64,000 nucleotides of DNA from DASRWT01 sp963748485 (GCA_963748485.1 CAVVJF010000011.1:434001-498000); one strand, 5' to 3'. Positions 27,762 to 36,734 are shown, counted from the stretch's first letter. A program made the numbers and translations. Notes: a model not told the origin generated them from the letters alone.

Positions 27762-28265
27762 ATGGTGACCAAGGAGCAGTTCAAGCAGGGGATGACGCTG
27801 GACCAGTACCTCGCCCAGATGGGGACGAACAAGGACAAGTTTGTCGAGTTCCTCCAGACGATCAAGGTCCCGCCCGAGGACAAGCAGGCGCTGGACAAGT
27901 ACGGCAAGAAGCTCAATGTCCTCGTCATCACCGAGGACTGGTGCGGGGATGCCCTCTACAACGTGCCCGTGCTCGCCAAGATGGTGGAGGGCAACCCGAA
28001 CATCGACATGCGCATCTTCCTCCGGGACAAGAACAAGGAGCTGATGGACCAGTACCTCAACCAGGGCATGTTCCGCTCCATCCCCGTGTTTGCCTTCTTC
28101 GACGAGAACATGAACGAGGTCGCGCGCTTCATCGAGCGGCCGCCCGCGCAGACGGAGGAGATCGAGAAGAAGATGCTGGAGACACGGCGGGCCCTCCGCG
28201 GCGAGCGCTACATGGACTGGCGCGGGGGCGTCGTCAAGGAGATCCGCTCGCTGCTGAAGGTCTAA
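27762..28265 (+). CDS. Thioredoxin-like protein with WCGD motif
   Basis: A 167-residue cytoplasmic protein of the thioredoxin fold. The usual WCxxC is WCGD (residues 60-63), so only one cysteine remains at the active-site position. The cis-proline area IPVFAFFD follows. The protein is close to the single-cysteine thioredoxin family (such as those annotated as thioredoxin family protein in Bacillus and actinobacteria). It could act by a monothiol mechanism or have a non-redox role. It is followed by a GC-rich inverted repeat and the quinone oxidoreductase gene. Confidence 0.85.
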   Translation: MVTKEQFKQGMTLDQYLAQMGTNKDKFVEFLQTIKVPPEDKQALDKYGKKLNVLVITEDWCGDALYNVPVLAKMVEGNPNIDMRIFLRDKNKELMDQYLNQGMFRSIPVFAFFDENMNEVARFIERPPAQTEEIEKKMLETRRALRGERYMDWRGGVVKEIRSLLKV

Positions 28266-28271
28266 CGCCTC

Positions 28272-28350
28272 CCCCTCACCCTGCCCCCCCTTCACCCTGC
28301 CCTCTCCCCCAAGGGGAGAGGGTGAGGGGAGAGGGCAGGGTCACCCTCAC
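28272..28350 (+). repeat. GC-rich intergenic hairpin repeat (REP-like)
   Basis: A perfect 10-bp stem (CCCTCTCCCC at 28300-28309 and GGGGAGAGGG at 28313-28322) has a 3-nt loop. A second, alternative 16-bp perfect pairing exists between 28294-28309 and 28326-28341. The short motifs CCCTCAC/GTGAGGG flank these. Such CCCTCTCC-type palindromes recur between genes in many GC-rich genomes; copy number in this genome cannot be seen from one window. Confidence 0.6.
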
Positions 28351-28364
28351 CGAGGAGACAGCCG

Positions 28365-29333
28365 ATGAAGGCGATTCGCGTCCACACGCCGGGCGGTGCC
28401 GATGTCATGAAGCTGGAGGACGTGCCGGAGCCCAAGCCGGGCGCCGGGCAGGTGCTGGTGAAGCTGGAGGCGGCAGGGGTCAACTTCATCGACGTGTACT
28501 TCCGTTCGGGCACCTACAAGGCGCCGCTGCCGCTCACACCGGGGATGGAGGGCGCGGGCACGGTCACCCAGGTGGGCGACGGGGTGAAGGACCTGAAGGC
28601 GGGCGACCGCGTGGCCTACACGGGCATCGCCGGCTCCTATGCCCAGATGAATGCGTGCCCGGCGGACCGGCTGGTGAAGCTGCCGGACAAGCTCTCCTTC
28701 CACGACGGCGCCGCCGCCATGCTCCAGGGCATGACCGCCCACTACCTGACCCGCTCCACGTACCCGCTGAAGTCCGGCGACACCTGTCTCGTCCACGCCG
28801 CCGCCGGCGGCATGGGACTGCTCCTCACGCAGCTGGGCAAGATGTTCGGCGCGACCGTGATCGGCACCGTCTCCACCGACGAGAAGGCGGCCCTGGCCAA
28901 GCAAGCGGGCGCCGACCACGTGATCCTCTACACCAAGCAGGACTTCGTCGCCGAGGTGAAGCGCATCACGAACGGACGCGGCGTGGACGTGATTTACGAC
29001 GGGGTCGGCGTCACGACGTTCGAGAAGGGTTTGACCTGCATCCGGCCTCGCGGCGTCATGGCGCTATACGGGGCGGCGAGCGGGCCGGTGCCGCCGCTCG
29101 ATCTGCAGCTCCTCAATGTCAACGGCTCCCTGTTCGTGACCCGCCCGAGCCTCAACCACCACATCGCCTCGCGCGAGGATCTGGTGCAGCGCTCAGGGGA
29201 CGTGCTCGGCTGGATCCGCGACGGGAAGCTGAAGCTCCGGGTCGAGACGACCTTCCCGCTCGACAAGGCCGCCGAGGCCCACCGCGCGCTGGAGGGCCGC
29301 AAGACCACGGGCAAGCTGCTGCTGATCCCGTGA
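28365..29333 (+). CDS. Quinone oxidoreductase-like MDR protein
   Basis: A 322-residue medium-chain dehydrogenase/reductase of the QOR type. The NADPH-binding Rossmann site HAAAGGMGLLLTQLGK is at about 145-160 and there are no zinc ligand cysteine clusters. It reduces quinones or related enones with NADPH. The ATG is preceded by GAGGAGA. It follows the thioredoxin-like gene with a hairpin repeat in between. Confidence 0.9.
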   Translation: MKAIRVHTPGGADVMKLEDVPEPKPGAGQVLVKLEAAGVNFIDVYFRSGTYKAPLPLTPGMEGAGTVTQVGDGVKDLKAGDRVAYTGIAGSYAQMNACPADRLVKLPDKLSFHDGAAAMLQGMTAHYLTRSTYPLKSGDTCLVHAAAGGMGLLLTQLGKMFGATVIGTVSTDEKAALAKQAGADHVILYTKQDFVAEVKRITNGRGVDVIYDGVGVTTFEKGLTCIRPRGVMALYGAASGPVPPLDLQLLNVNGSLFVTRPSLNHHIASREDLVQRSGDVLGWIRDGKLKLRVETTFPLDKAAEAHRALEGRKTTGKLLLIP

Positions 29334-29355
29334 CGCGCCCGCGGCGCCGCCGCCG

Positions 29356-30936
29356 TTGAAGTGGATCCTGATCGCGACGGGCGCGCTCGTCCTCCTCGTG
29401 GCGGGCGCGCTCGTCGCGCTGCCCTGGCTGGTGGATGCGCCCCGCGTCCAGGCCTCGATCGCCCAGGCCGCGTCCCAGGCCCTGGGGCGGCCGGTGCGAT
29501 TCACGTCGCTATCCGTCTCCGCGTTTCCCACCCCCGGCGTGCGCCTCAGGGGCCTGCAGGTCGCCGAGGACCCCCGCTTCGGTAACCAGCCATTCCTCGT
29601 GGTGGACGAGGGACGCTTCCGCCTGCGGCTTCGCCCCCTCCTGTCGGGGCGTGTCGAGCTGACCGACCTCACCCTGGAGAAACTGCGCGTCGAGATCATC
29701 GACGACGGCGGACGCCTCAACGTGGCGTCGCTGCGTCCGGCCGCGCCGGCCGGACGACCGGCGCCCCGCACCCCCGGCACCGCCGCCCCCGCCACGGGCG
29801 CCGCCGCCACTATCAGCCAGATCCGGATCAAGGACAGCGTGGTGCACTTCGTGCGGCGCGGGGCCCAGCGGCTCGACGCGCGGCTCGAAGCCGTGGATCT
29901 CCTCGTACGGCCGTCGGGCGACGGCGTCTCGCTCGAGGGCAGCGCCCGTCTGGCGCCCGGCGGGGTCCGGCTCAAGCTCATCCAGACAACGCTGACGCTG
30001 CCGCCCGGGCGCGCGCTCGGCGAGGGCCCCGTCCGCGCCACCGTGGAACTGGGCGGCGCCGACGTCGGCGCGCTCGTCGGCGGCTTCGTGGCCGCTCCGG
30101 AGATGCGCGGTACGGTGGAAGGCCGGCTTCGCGTCGCGGGAACCGTCGCTCAGCCGACCGCACAGGGGGAGCTCACGTTCGGGGGCCTCACGCTGACCGA
30201 GCGCCAGCCGCAATGCCCCCCGCCGCCCGACCGCAAGCTCCAGCTCGGCGATGTCCGCGTTCCCGTCGCGCTGACGCCCGCACGGATCGACGCGGCGCCG
30301 CTCACCGCGCGGGTGGCGGGCGGCGCCGTCTCCCTCCGCGCTGAGATGCCGCTCGCGTCGTCCAACCCCACGGTCACGCTGAAGGAGATCAGCCTCAAGG
30401 GGGTGGAGCTGGAGCCGGTGCTGGTGCGCTATCTCTGCCAGGCGTACGCGGTGACGGGGCCCCTCGAGCTCACCGGCGACGCGTTCTTCGCCGCCGGCGA
30501 TCCCCTGCGGACGGCGAGCGGGGCGGGCCGCCTGCGCATCGGCCGGGGGCGTGTGGTAGGCGCGGCCGCGCTCGGGCTCGTGCGCGACGTGGTGGCACTG
30601 GCGGGCATGGTGGCACCGCTCGCGGAGGGCCGGCCCGTGTCGGCCCCGACCCGGCCCCTCGAGTTCGAGTCCATCACCGCCACTTACCGCATCAGGAACG
30701 GCGTGGTCGCGACGGACGATTTCGTCTATCAGGGCGACGGGCTCACCGGGAACATGACGGGCACCTACGGCCTCGCCGACGGGCGCATCGACGCGGCGGT
30801 CACGCTCACCCAGGGTCGCACCCAGCTCAAGGCCCGCGTCACCGGTGCCCCGGGCGCGGTACGGGTGATCCCGACCGGCGTCACCCAAGGGGGCCGCGAC
30901 GCCGTCAAGCAGATCCTCGACCAGCTGCTCCGCTGA
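29356..30936 (+). CDS. AsmA family protein
   Basis: A 526-residue protein with a single N-terminal membrane segment (about 3-22) and a large periplasmic part with an AsmA-type N-terminal domain (VDAPRVQASIAQAASQALGRPVRF) and C-terminal AsmA-like repeat (VRVIPTG). AsmA proteins support outer-membrane lipid transport and assembly. It starts at a TTG (29356), just after the MDR stop, and its last 32 nt overlap the convergent methyltransferase. Confidence 0.85.
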   Translation: MKWILIATGALVLLVAGALVALPWLVDAPRVQASIAQAASQALGRPVRFTSLSVSAFPTPGVRLRGLQVAEDPRFGNQPFLVVDEGRFRLRLRPLLSGRVELTDLTLEKLRVEIIDDGGRLNVASLRPAAPAGRPAPRTPGTAAPATGAAATISQIRIKDSVVHFVRRGAQRLDARLEAVDLLVRPSGDGVSLEGSARLAPGGVRLKLIQTTLTLPPGRALGEGPVRATVELGGADVGALVGGFVAAPEMRGTVEGRLRVAGTVAQPTAQGELTFGGLTLTERQPQCPPPPDRKLQLGDVRVPVALTPARIDAAPLTARVAGGAVSLRAEMPLASSNPTVTLKEISLKGVELEPVLVRYLCQAYAVTGPLELTGDAFFAAGDPLRTASGAGRLRIGRGRVVGAAALGLVRDVVALAGMVAPLAEGRPVSAPTRPLEFESITATYRIRNGVVATDDFVYQGDGLTGNMTGTYGLADGRIDAAVTLTQGRTQLKARVTGAPGAVRVIPTGVTQGGRDAVKQILDQLLR

Positions 30937-31756
30937 AGCGCGCGCCGCCGAGCTTCCCCGCTTCTACGAGCCCCACGAAGTACGCGTAGAGCTGGTGATA
31001 CTCCGCGTAGCGCGTCTCGCCGAGCCGCGCCACCGTGTCCTCGCGCAGGCTCCGGTACCTCGCGAAGCGCCGCCGGAGGATACCGATCCACTCCGCCGAG
31101 AGATCCTCCGCCTCCACGCCCTCGAAGCCGGTCCGGGCGAGGAGCGCGCGGTAGCCCGCGACGCTCTGGATGGCGACGGCGGCCATCCAGGTGGCCAGAC
31201 GCGCGCGCTCGTTGTCGGCCAGGCGCGGGGTGGCGATCCAGTCGGTGAACGCGATGCGACCGCCCGGGGCCAGCACGCGCGCGCAGTCGGCGAGGACCCG
31301 GCCCTTGTCGGGCACGTGGAGCAGCCCTTCCTGGCTGATCACCGCCGCGAAGGCTCCCGCGCGGAAGGGCAGTGCCTGCGCGTCGGCTCGCACGGGGCGC
31401 ACGAGCCGCTCGAGACCCACGAGCCTCGTGAGCCGGGCCGTGCCTGCGCAGCGACCCGCGTTGAGATCGAGCGCGATCACGCGGGCCGCGTGGCGCGCGG
31501 CGAGGACGCGGGCGGGTCCGCCGAGGCCCGCGCAGACGTCGAGGACGCGCACGCCGGGGCCGATGGCGGCGCGCCGCGCGAGCGCTTCCACTGCGGCGAG
31601 CCCGCCGTAGTGGTCGTGATCCAGGTCGCCCAGGTCCTCGGGGGTCAGGCGCGCGCCCACCTTGCCCTGCCGGCGCAGGGCGTCGAGGATCTGCGGGGCC
31701 GAGATGGGATGGCGATCGTAGAAGTCGACGACGTCGGGCGCCGGCGGCGGCGGCAT
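30905..31756 (-). CDS. Class I SAM methyltransferase
   Basis: A 283-residue methyltransferase. SAM-binding motif I is VLDVCAGLGGPARVLAA with the acidic IALDLN and a motif IV-like ADAQALPFRAGAF. The profile resembles glycine/sarcosine-betaine and UbiE-type enzymes. It is divergent from citrate synthase; the substrate is not known. Confidence 0.8.
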   Translation of the reverse strand: MPPPPAPDVVDFYDRHPISAPQILDALRRQGKVGARLTPEDLGDLDHDHYGGLAAVEALARRAAIGPGVRVLDVCAGLGGPARVLAARHAARVIALDLNAGRCAGTARLTRLVGLERLVRPVRADAQALPFRAGAFAAVISQEGLLHVPDKGRVLADCARVLAPGGRIAFTDWIATPRLADNERARLATWMAAVAIQSVAGYRALLARTGFEGVEAEDLSAEWIGILRRRFARYRSLREDTVARLGETRYAEYHQLYAYFVGLVEAGKLGGARFSGAAGRGSA

Positions 31757-31794
31757 GGGGGCACTCTAGCGTCGCCGCGGCGCGGGGAGAAGCC

Positions 31795-31823
31795 TTGAAG
31801 AGCCCCCACCCGTGTGGTACAAG
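31795..31823 (+). promoter_or_regulatory. Candidate promoter for citrate synthase
   Basis: TTGAAG at 31795-31800 and TACAAG at 31818-31823 are spaced by 17 nt and each matches the sigma-70 consensus at four of six positions. They lie 52 nt upstream of the citrate synthase ATG in the divergent gap. Confidence 0.35.
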
Positions 31824-31874
31824 GAGGCGTTTTCAGGCCGCCCCATCTACCCCGAAAAGGAGTACCGAGACGCC

Positions 31875-33026
31875 ATGACGAACGGAGCCAGCGCGGCGGT
31901 AGCCCCCATGAAGGCCGGCCTCGAGGACGTCGTCGTTTCGACCACGGAGATCTGCTTCATCGACGGACACAAGGGGCGCCTCGTCTATCGCGGCTACGAC
32001 GTCGATGATCTCGTCGCGCACTCCACCTTCGAGGAAGTCGTCTTTCTCCTCTTCCGCGGGCGGCTGCCGAACCGCAAGGAGCTGGAGGCGAACGGCAAGG
32101 CGCTGTCCTCGACCGCGAGCCGCAAGCTGCCCCCCAAGCTCATCGCCATGCTGCGCCAGCTCCCGAAGAAGACCACGCCGATGGAGGCCCTGCGCACCGG
32201 CGTCTCCGCGCTGTCCGCCTTCGATCCCGACGCCGCCGACAACTCCCACGAGGCGACGCTCCGAAAGTCCATGCGGCTGACCGCGCAGCTGCCCACCCTG
32301 GTGGCGGCGTGGGAGCGCATCCGACGCGGCAAGGCGCCGGTGGCGCCGAATCCGCGGCTGTCGCTCGCCGGCAACTTCCTCTACATGCTGAGTGGCAAGA
32401 AGCCCACCGAGCTGGCCACCAAGACCTTCGACGTCGCGCTCATCCTCCACGCCGATCACGAGTTCAACGCCTCGACCTTCGCCGCCCGCGTCACCGCCGC
32501 CACCCTGTCCGACGTGCACTCCGCGGTGGTGTCGGGCATCGGCGCGCTCAAGGGCCCGCTGCACGGGGGGGCCAACGAGCAGGTGATGCTCATGGTGGAA
32601 AAGATCAAGGATCCCGCCAAGGCGGAGGCCTGGATCCGCAAGGGCATCGCCGACAAGATGCGCATCATGGGATTCGGCCACCGCGTGTATCGCGTCGAGG
32701 ATCCGCGCGCCAAGCACCTGCGGCGGCTCGCGGGCGAGCTGGGCCGGCAGGCCGGCAGCACCGCGAACCTGGACATCCTCGAGACGGTTGCCCGCGTGGT
32801 GTCGAGCGAGAAGCACATCTTCCCCAACGTGGACCTGTTCTCGGGCGCCGCCTACGCCTCCATGGGCATCCCGACCGACCAGTTCACGCCGATCTTTGCC
32901 ATGAGTCGCGTGGCGGGCTGGGCGGCCCACGTGCTCGAGCAGCACGGCAACAACCGGCTCATCCGTCCGCGCGGCGAGTACACGGGGGCGCTCGACCTGA
33001 AGTACGTGCCCCTGGCCAACCGGTAG
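31875..33026 (+). CDS. gltA: Citrate synthase
   Basis: A 383-residue citrate synthase. Catalytic regions are visible: LHADHEFNASTFAAR (His), LHGGANEQV and FGHRVY (His), and the later Asp-bearing part near FPNVDLFSGAAYA. It condenses oxaloacetate and acetyl-CoA as the first TCA step; a 2-methylcitrate role cannot be excluded. The ATG at 31875 is preferred (AAGGAG upstream) over a GTG at 31812. Confidence 0.92.
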   Translation: MTNGASAAVAPMKAGLEDVVVSTTEICFIDGHKGRLVYRGYDVDDLVAHSTFEEVVFLLFRGRLPNRKELEANGKALSSTASRKLPPKLIAMLRQLPKKTTPMEALRTGVSALSAFDPDAADNSHEATLRKSMRLTAQLPTLVAAWERIRRGKAPVAPNPRLSLAGNFLYMLSGKKPTELATKTFDVALILHADHEFNASTFAARVTAATLSDVHSAVVSGIGALKGPLHGGANEQVMLMVEKIKDPAKAEAWIRKGIADKMRIMGFGHRVYRVEDPRAKHLRRLAGELGRQAGSTANLDILETVARVVSSEKHIFPNVDLFSGAAYASMGIPTDQFTPIFAMSRVAGWAAHVLEQHGNNRLIRPRGEYTGALDLKYVPLANR

Positions 33027-33066
33027 GGGGCGGGCCGAGGCCGCGGCCCGCCACGGAGAGGCCGCC

Positions 33067-33891
33067 GTGCTCGTGAGCGTGGTGCTCGTCGTGTACAACC
33101 AGCTTCCCCTCACGCGGGCCTGCCTGGAAAGCCTCCGGTCCACCACGCTGCCCTTCGAGCTCTGCGTCGTCGACAACGCCTCCAGCGACGGCACCGAGAG
33201 CTACTGTCGCCGCTTCCCGCTGCCGTACACGCTCCGCTATCAGCGCAACGCCGAGAACGTGGGACTCATCCGGGCGCTCAACGCGGGGGCGCGGCTGGCC
33301 GGCGGCGACTTTCTCTGCTTCCTGCACAACGACACCGAGATGCACGAGCCGGACTGGCTGGCTCGGCTCCACGCGGCGGTGACGAGCGGGGAAGGGTTCG
33401 GGCTCGCCGGGCTCTACGGCGCGCGCCGGCTCCGCACCGACGGCCGCTACGTGGCCCGCACCATCGTGTCGAGCCTGGAGGAGGCGCCGCCCGTGCCCGC
33501 GCCGGTGACGGAAGTGGCCGCCGTCGACGGCGTCTGCCTCTTCCTGTCCCGCGCCGTCCTCGACGCAGTGGGAGGCTTCGACGAGGGCTACGGCTTCTTC
33601 CACGGGTACGACCGCGATCTCTCGTTCGCGGTGCGCGCTGCCGGACACCGCTGCGCGGTGGTCCGCGCGGGCTTCACTCACCGCGGAGGGGGCACGCGCA
33701 CCGGGCTCGGCGCACCCCGGCATCCTGACCAGGACCTCGCCGACCGGCGCGCCGCCCTCGCGCGCTTCGCCGCGAAGTGGCGCCATCGGCTCCCCAGCGA
33801 CGTGCGCACGCTGAAGGAACGCTTGGCAGACCGCCTACGCGGCAGTGGATTGGCGAGCCGCAGCCGCGAGGCGAGGCGAGCGGATACATGA
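33067..33891 (+). CDS. Glycosyltransferase family 2
   Basis: A 274-residue GT-A protein starting at GTG. LVSVVLVVYNQLPLTRACL, DNASSDGT and the HNDTEM DxD-like site identify GT2; GGFDEGYGFFHGYDRDL is the acceptor/ED region. The C-terminal residues REARRADT fall inside a 62-bp tandem duplication, so the natural end may have been altered. It sits alone between citrate synthase and a FIST gene. Confidence 0.85.
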   Translation: MLVSVVLVVYNQLPLTRACLESLRSTTLPFELCVVDNASSDGTESYCRRFPLPYTLRYQRNAENVGLIRALNAGARLAGGDFLCFLHNDTEMHEPDWLARLHAAVTSGEGFGLAGLYGARRLRTDGRYVARTIVSSLEEAPPVPAPVTEVAAVDGVCLFLSRAVLDAVGGFDEGYGFFHGYDRDLSFAVRAAGHRCAVVRAGFTHRGGGTRTGLGAPRHPDQDLADRRAALARFAAKWRHRLPSDVRTLKERLADRLRGSGLASRSREARRADT

Positions 33892-33975
33892 TGGGTGCCG
33901 AGCGGAGCGAGGCGGCGAGCCGCAGCCGCGAGGCGAGGCGAGCGGATACATGATGGGTGCCGAGCGGAGCGAGGC
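33852..33975 (+). repeat. 62-bp perfect tandem duplication
   Basis: The unit at 33852-33913 recurs without change at 33914-33975. The first copy contains the last codons and the TGA of the glycosyltransferase; the second copy lies just before the FIST start at 33982. The two copies are identical, so the duplication is probably recent. Confidence 0.9.
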
Positions 33976-33981
33976 CGTCCA

Positions 33982-35166
33982 GTGACGCATGGTGGCTCGG
34001 GGCTCTCGGTCGGCCGCGATCCGGTGGAGGCCACCCTCGAGGCCGCCCTCGCGGCCATGGAGCAGCTCGGCGCCGCCCGCGCCGATCTCGCGGTGGTGTT
34101 CACGACCCCGCCCGCGGTCACGGCCGCGCACGAGATGCTCCACGCCGTCCGGCGCGTGACCGGCGCGCCCGCCGTGGTGGGCGCGAGCGGCGTCGGCATC
34201 CTCACCGAGCGCCGCGAGGTCGAGAGCGTGGAGGCGGCGGGCGCCCCGCGCCCGCACGACTCAGCGGTGGCGGTGCTGGCGGTGCGAAGCGATACCCTCC
34301 GCGTCACGCCCTTCCTCGTCGACGAGACCGAGGGCCTCGGCGCCGCCGCCGGCCGCATCGCGGCGGTCCGGCTCGCCGAGTCCGACGGCACCGCGCTCAT
34401 CGTGCTTCCCGATCCCATGGGGCTCGAGCCCGCGGCCCTGCTGGGCGCCGTCGGCGGCGGTCGCGGAGTGCCGGTGCTTGGTGGCGTTGCCTCCGGCCTG
34501 CCGCTGTTCGAGCTCTGCAACACCGAGGTCGCCTCGGGCGCGCTCGTCGGCCTCGCGGTGGCGGGGGCGATGCCGGTGGTGGGCGTGGCGCAGGGGTGCG
34601 AGCCCATCGGCGAGCCGTTCGTGATCACGCGCGGCGAGGGCACCACCGTGACGGAGATCGCGGGCCGCCCCGCCCTCGAGGTGCTCTCGGAGGCGGTGGG
34701 GGCGGTGGAGGGCGGCATGCCCCGCGTCCGCCGCGCCGGCATCTTCGCGGGGCTCGCCATGGACCCCTCCAAGAGTCCGCTCGGCCGCGGCGACTTCCTT
34801 GTGCGCAATCTCATCGGGATCGACCGCGCGAGCGGCAGCGTCGACGTAGCCGAGCCGGTGCGCGTCGGACAGACCATACAGTTCCAGCTCCGCGACGCGC
34901 CCGCCGCCGCCGCCGACCTGCGCGCGACGCTCGGGGGAATGACGGCGGCGCTGGGCGGCCGCGCGCCCGCCTTCGGCCTCTACTTCAACTGCGCGGGGCG
35001 TGGGCAGGGGCTCTTCGGCGCGGCCGACCACGACATCGGCCTCATCCGCGAGGCGCTCGGCGAGTTCCCGTTGGCCGGCTTCTTCGGCAACGGCGAGTTC
35101 GCGCCGGTAGGCGGCCGCAACCACTTCCACAACTACACGGGGGTGCTCGTGGTGTTTTCCACATGA
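33982..35166 (+). CDS. FIST-domain sensory protein
   Basis: A 394-residue FIST-N plus FIST-C protein (about 1-200 and 210-390). FIST domains sense small ligands, probably amino acids, upstream of signalling domains; here it stands alone. Characteristic parts are VVGASGVGILTERREVESV and the C-terminal FGLYFNCAGRGQGLFG, then FPLAGFFGNGEFAPVGG. It starts at GTG 33982; a longer frame runs back into the tandem repeat. Its stop overlaps the DapF-like start (ATGA), so they are translated together. Confidence 0.88.
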   Translation: MTHGGSGLSVGRDPVEATLEAALAAMEQLGAARADLAVVFTTPPAVTAAHEMLHAVRRVTGAPAVVGASGVGILTERREVESVEAAGAPRPHDSAVAVLAVRSDTLRVTPFLVDETEGLGAAAGRIAAVRLAESDGTALIVLPDPMGLEPAALLGAVGGGRGVPVLGGVASGLPLFELCNTEVASGALVGLAVAGAMPVVGVAQGCEPIGEPFVITRGEGTTVTEIAGRPALEVLSEAVGAVEGGMPRVRRAGIFAGLAMDPSKSPLGRGDFLVRNLIGIDRASGSVDVAEPVRVGQTIQFQLRDAPAAAADLRATLGGMTAALGGRAPAFGLYFNCAGRGQGLFGAADHDIGLIREALGEFPLAGFFGNGEFAPVGGRNHFHNYTGVLVVFST

Positions 35167-36026
35167 TTCCCTTCGCGAAGGGACACGGACTGGGCAACGA
35201 CTACATCGTCATCAACGGCGCCGACCTGCCCGCGCCGCTCACCGGCCCGCAGATCGAGAAGATCTGCGACCGGAACTGGGGAGTCGGCTCGGACGGCATC
35301 CTGCTGCTCGTCCCCGCGTGGGCGGGCGCGGACTTCGGTCTGCGCATCTTCAACCCGGACGGCAGCGAGGCGGAGAAGTCCGGCAACGGCCTGCGCATCT
35401 TCGCCAAGTACCTCCACGACCACGGGCACGCGCGGCGCCCCACCTTCACCGTCGACACCAAGGGCGGCCGCGTGGAGTGCCAGTGCCATGTGGTCGACGG
35501 CCGCATGAACGAGGTCACGGTCGAGATGGGCCGCTGCACCTTCGTGGCGCCGGAGATTCCCATGAACGGGCCCGAGCGCGAGGTGGTGAAGGTGCCGCTC
35601 CAGGTGGGGACGGAGAGCCTGCTCGTCACCGCGGTGTCGGTGGGGAATCCGCACTGCGTGATCTTCGTGGACCGGCTGGACGAGAAGGAGGCGCGGCGGC
35701 TCGGGCCCCTCATCGAGCACCATCCCGCCTTCCCCAACCGCATCAACGTGCAATTCGCCCGCGTGGCCTCGCGCTCGCAGGTGGACATCATGATCTGGGA
35801 GCGCGGCGCGGGCTGGACGCTGGCCTCGGGTTCGTCGTCCAGCGCGGTAGCCTGCGCGGCGGTGAAGAACGGTCTCTGCGACCCCGGGCGGGTGACGGTC
35901 CGGATGCCGGGCGGCACCCTGCACATCGACGTGCGTCCGGACTGGTCGATCCGCCTCCAGGGCCCCGTCGAGGAGGTCTACACCGGGACGTTCTCGCGCG
36001 ATCTCATGGACGCCCTGTCGCGCTAA
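35163..36026 (+). CDS. DapF-like epimerase homologue lacking both catalytic cysteines
   Basis: A 287-residue protein with a full DapF fold (HGLGNDYIVING, NPDGSEAEKSGNGLRIF, SVGNPHCVIF, ERGAGWTLASGS). The two catalytic cysteines of diaminopimelate epimerase are replaced by I79 (in SGNGLRIFA) and S222 (in TLASGSSSS). A similar cysteine-less group exists among DapF-annotated proteins as far as I recall, but its function is not established. It may bind or isomerise another amino acid without the two-thiol mechanism. It is translationally coupled to a FIST sensor. Confidence 0.88.
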   Translation: MIPFAKGHGLGNDYIVINGADLPAPLTGPQIEKICDRNWGVGSDGILLLVPAWAGADFGLRIFNPDGSEAEKSGNGLRIFAKYLHDHGHARRPTFTVDTKGGRVECQCHVVDGRMNEVTVEMGRCTFVAPEIPMNGPEREVVKVPLQVGTESLLVTAVSVGNPHCVIFVDRLDEKEARRLGPLIEHHPAFPNRINVQFARVASRSQVDIMIWERGAGWTLASGSSSSAVACAAVKNGLCDPGRVTVRMPGGTLHIDVRPDWSIRLQGPVEEVYTGTFSRDLMDALSR

Positions 36027-36035
36027 CCCGCGGGC

Positions 36036-36734
36036 ATGCCTGCCCCGGTCCCTGGCTGGCTCACCGCCGTCTTCGTGCTGCTCGTGCTCGCCATGGCCAC
36101 GCTCGTGGTGGGGGCGGTGGCGGCGCGGCGGGGCGCCGGCCCCGCGGGGGCGGTGGCGGGGGCGATAGGCGGCTGGCTCCTCCTCGCCGCGCTCCTCGCC
36201 CGCGCCGGCTTCTTCGCGGACTTTTCGCGCTTGCCCCCTCGCATCCCGATGCTGATCGTGCCCGTCGTCATCCTCATCGTGATCCTCTGTCGCTCGGCGG
36301 CAGTGGGACGGCTGCTCGACGAGATGCCCGCAGGGTGGCTCGTCTACCCGCAGGCCTTTCGCATCGTGATGGAGCTGATCCTCTGGAGCCTCTTCGTGGT
36401 GGGCGCGGCGCCCGCCATCCTGACCTTCGAGGGCCGGAACATGGACATCCTGGTCGGGGTGTCCGCTCCCATCGTCGCCTGGCTCTGCCTGACCCGGCGG
36501 ATGTGGCCACCGCGCGTGGCCGTCTGGTGGAACGTGGCGGGCGTCCTCATCCTCGTGAGCGTCGTCGCCGTCGCGCAGCTCTCGGCGCCCACGCCCTTCC
36601 GCATCTACTACCCCGAGCCGCCGCTGACCTTCATCGCCTACGTGCCGTGGATCTGGCTGCCCGCCTTCCTCGTTCCCCTCGCGTGGGGGCTCCACGCGCT
36701 CAGCATCCGCCAGCTGCGTCGCCGCCCCGGATAG
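36036..36734 (+). CDS. Hypothetical membrane protein, seven segments
   Basis: A 232-residue protein with about seven hydrophobic stretches (10-28, 40-57, 70-86, 108-128, 137-152, 165-183, 205-222). I do not recognise a family. It starts 10 nt after the DapF-like stop and ends two nt from the convergent SDR end. Confidence 0.65.
   Translation: MPAPVPGWLTAVFVLLVLAMATLVVGAVAARRGAGPAGAVAGAIGGWLLLAALLARAGFFADFSRLPPRIPMLIVPVVILIVILCRSAAVGRLLDEMPAGWLVYPQAFRIVMELILWSLFVVGAAPAILTFEGRNMDILVGVSAPIVAWLCLTRRMWPPRVAVWWNVAGVLILVSVVAVAQLSAPTPFRIYYPEPPLTFIAYVPWIWLPAFLVPLAWGLHALSIRQLRRRPG

Noticed and set aside
28300..28322. CCCTCTCCCC/GGGGAGAGGG stem as a simple terminator
   Set aside because: No T tract follows and a longer alternative pairing exists; listed as a repeat instead.
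33895..33981. Longer start for the FIST gene inside the tandem repeat
   Set aside because: The peptide from the repeat is low in protein character; GTG at 33982 begins the FIST domain.
35133..36695. A 520-residue minus-strand frame over the DapF-like gene
   Set aside because: Low hydrophobicity, His/Glu/Arg-rich shadow with no motif.
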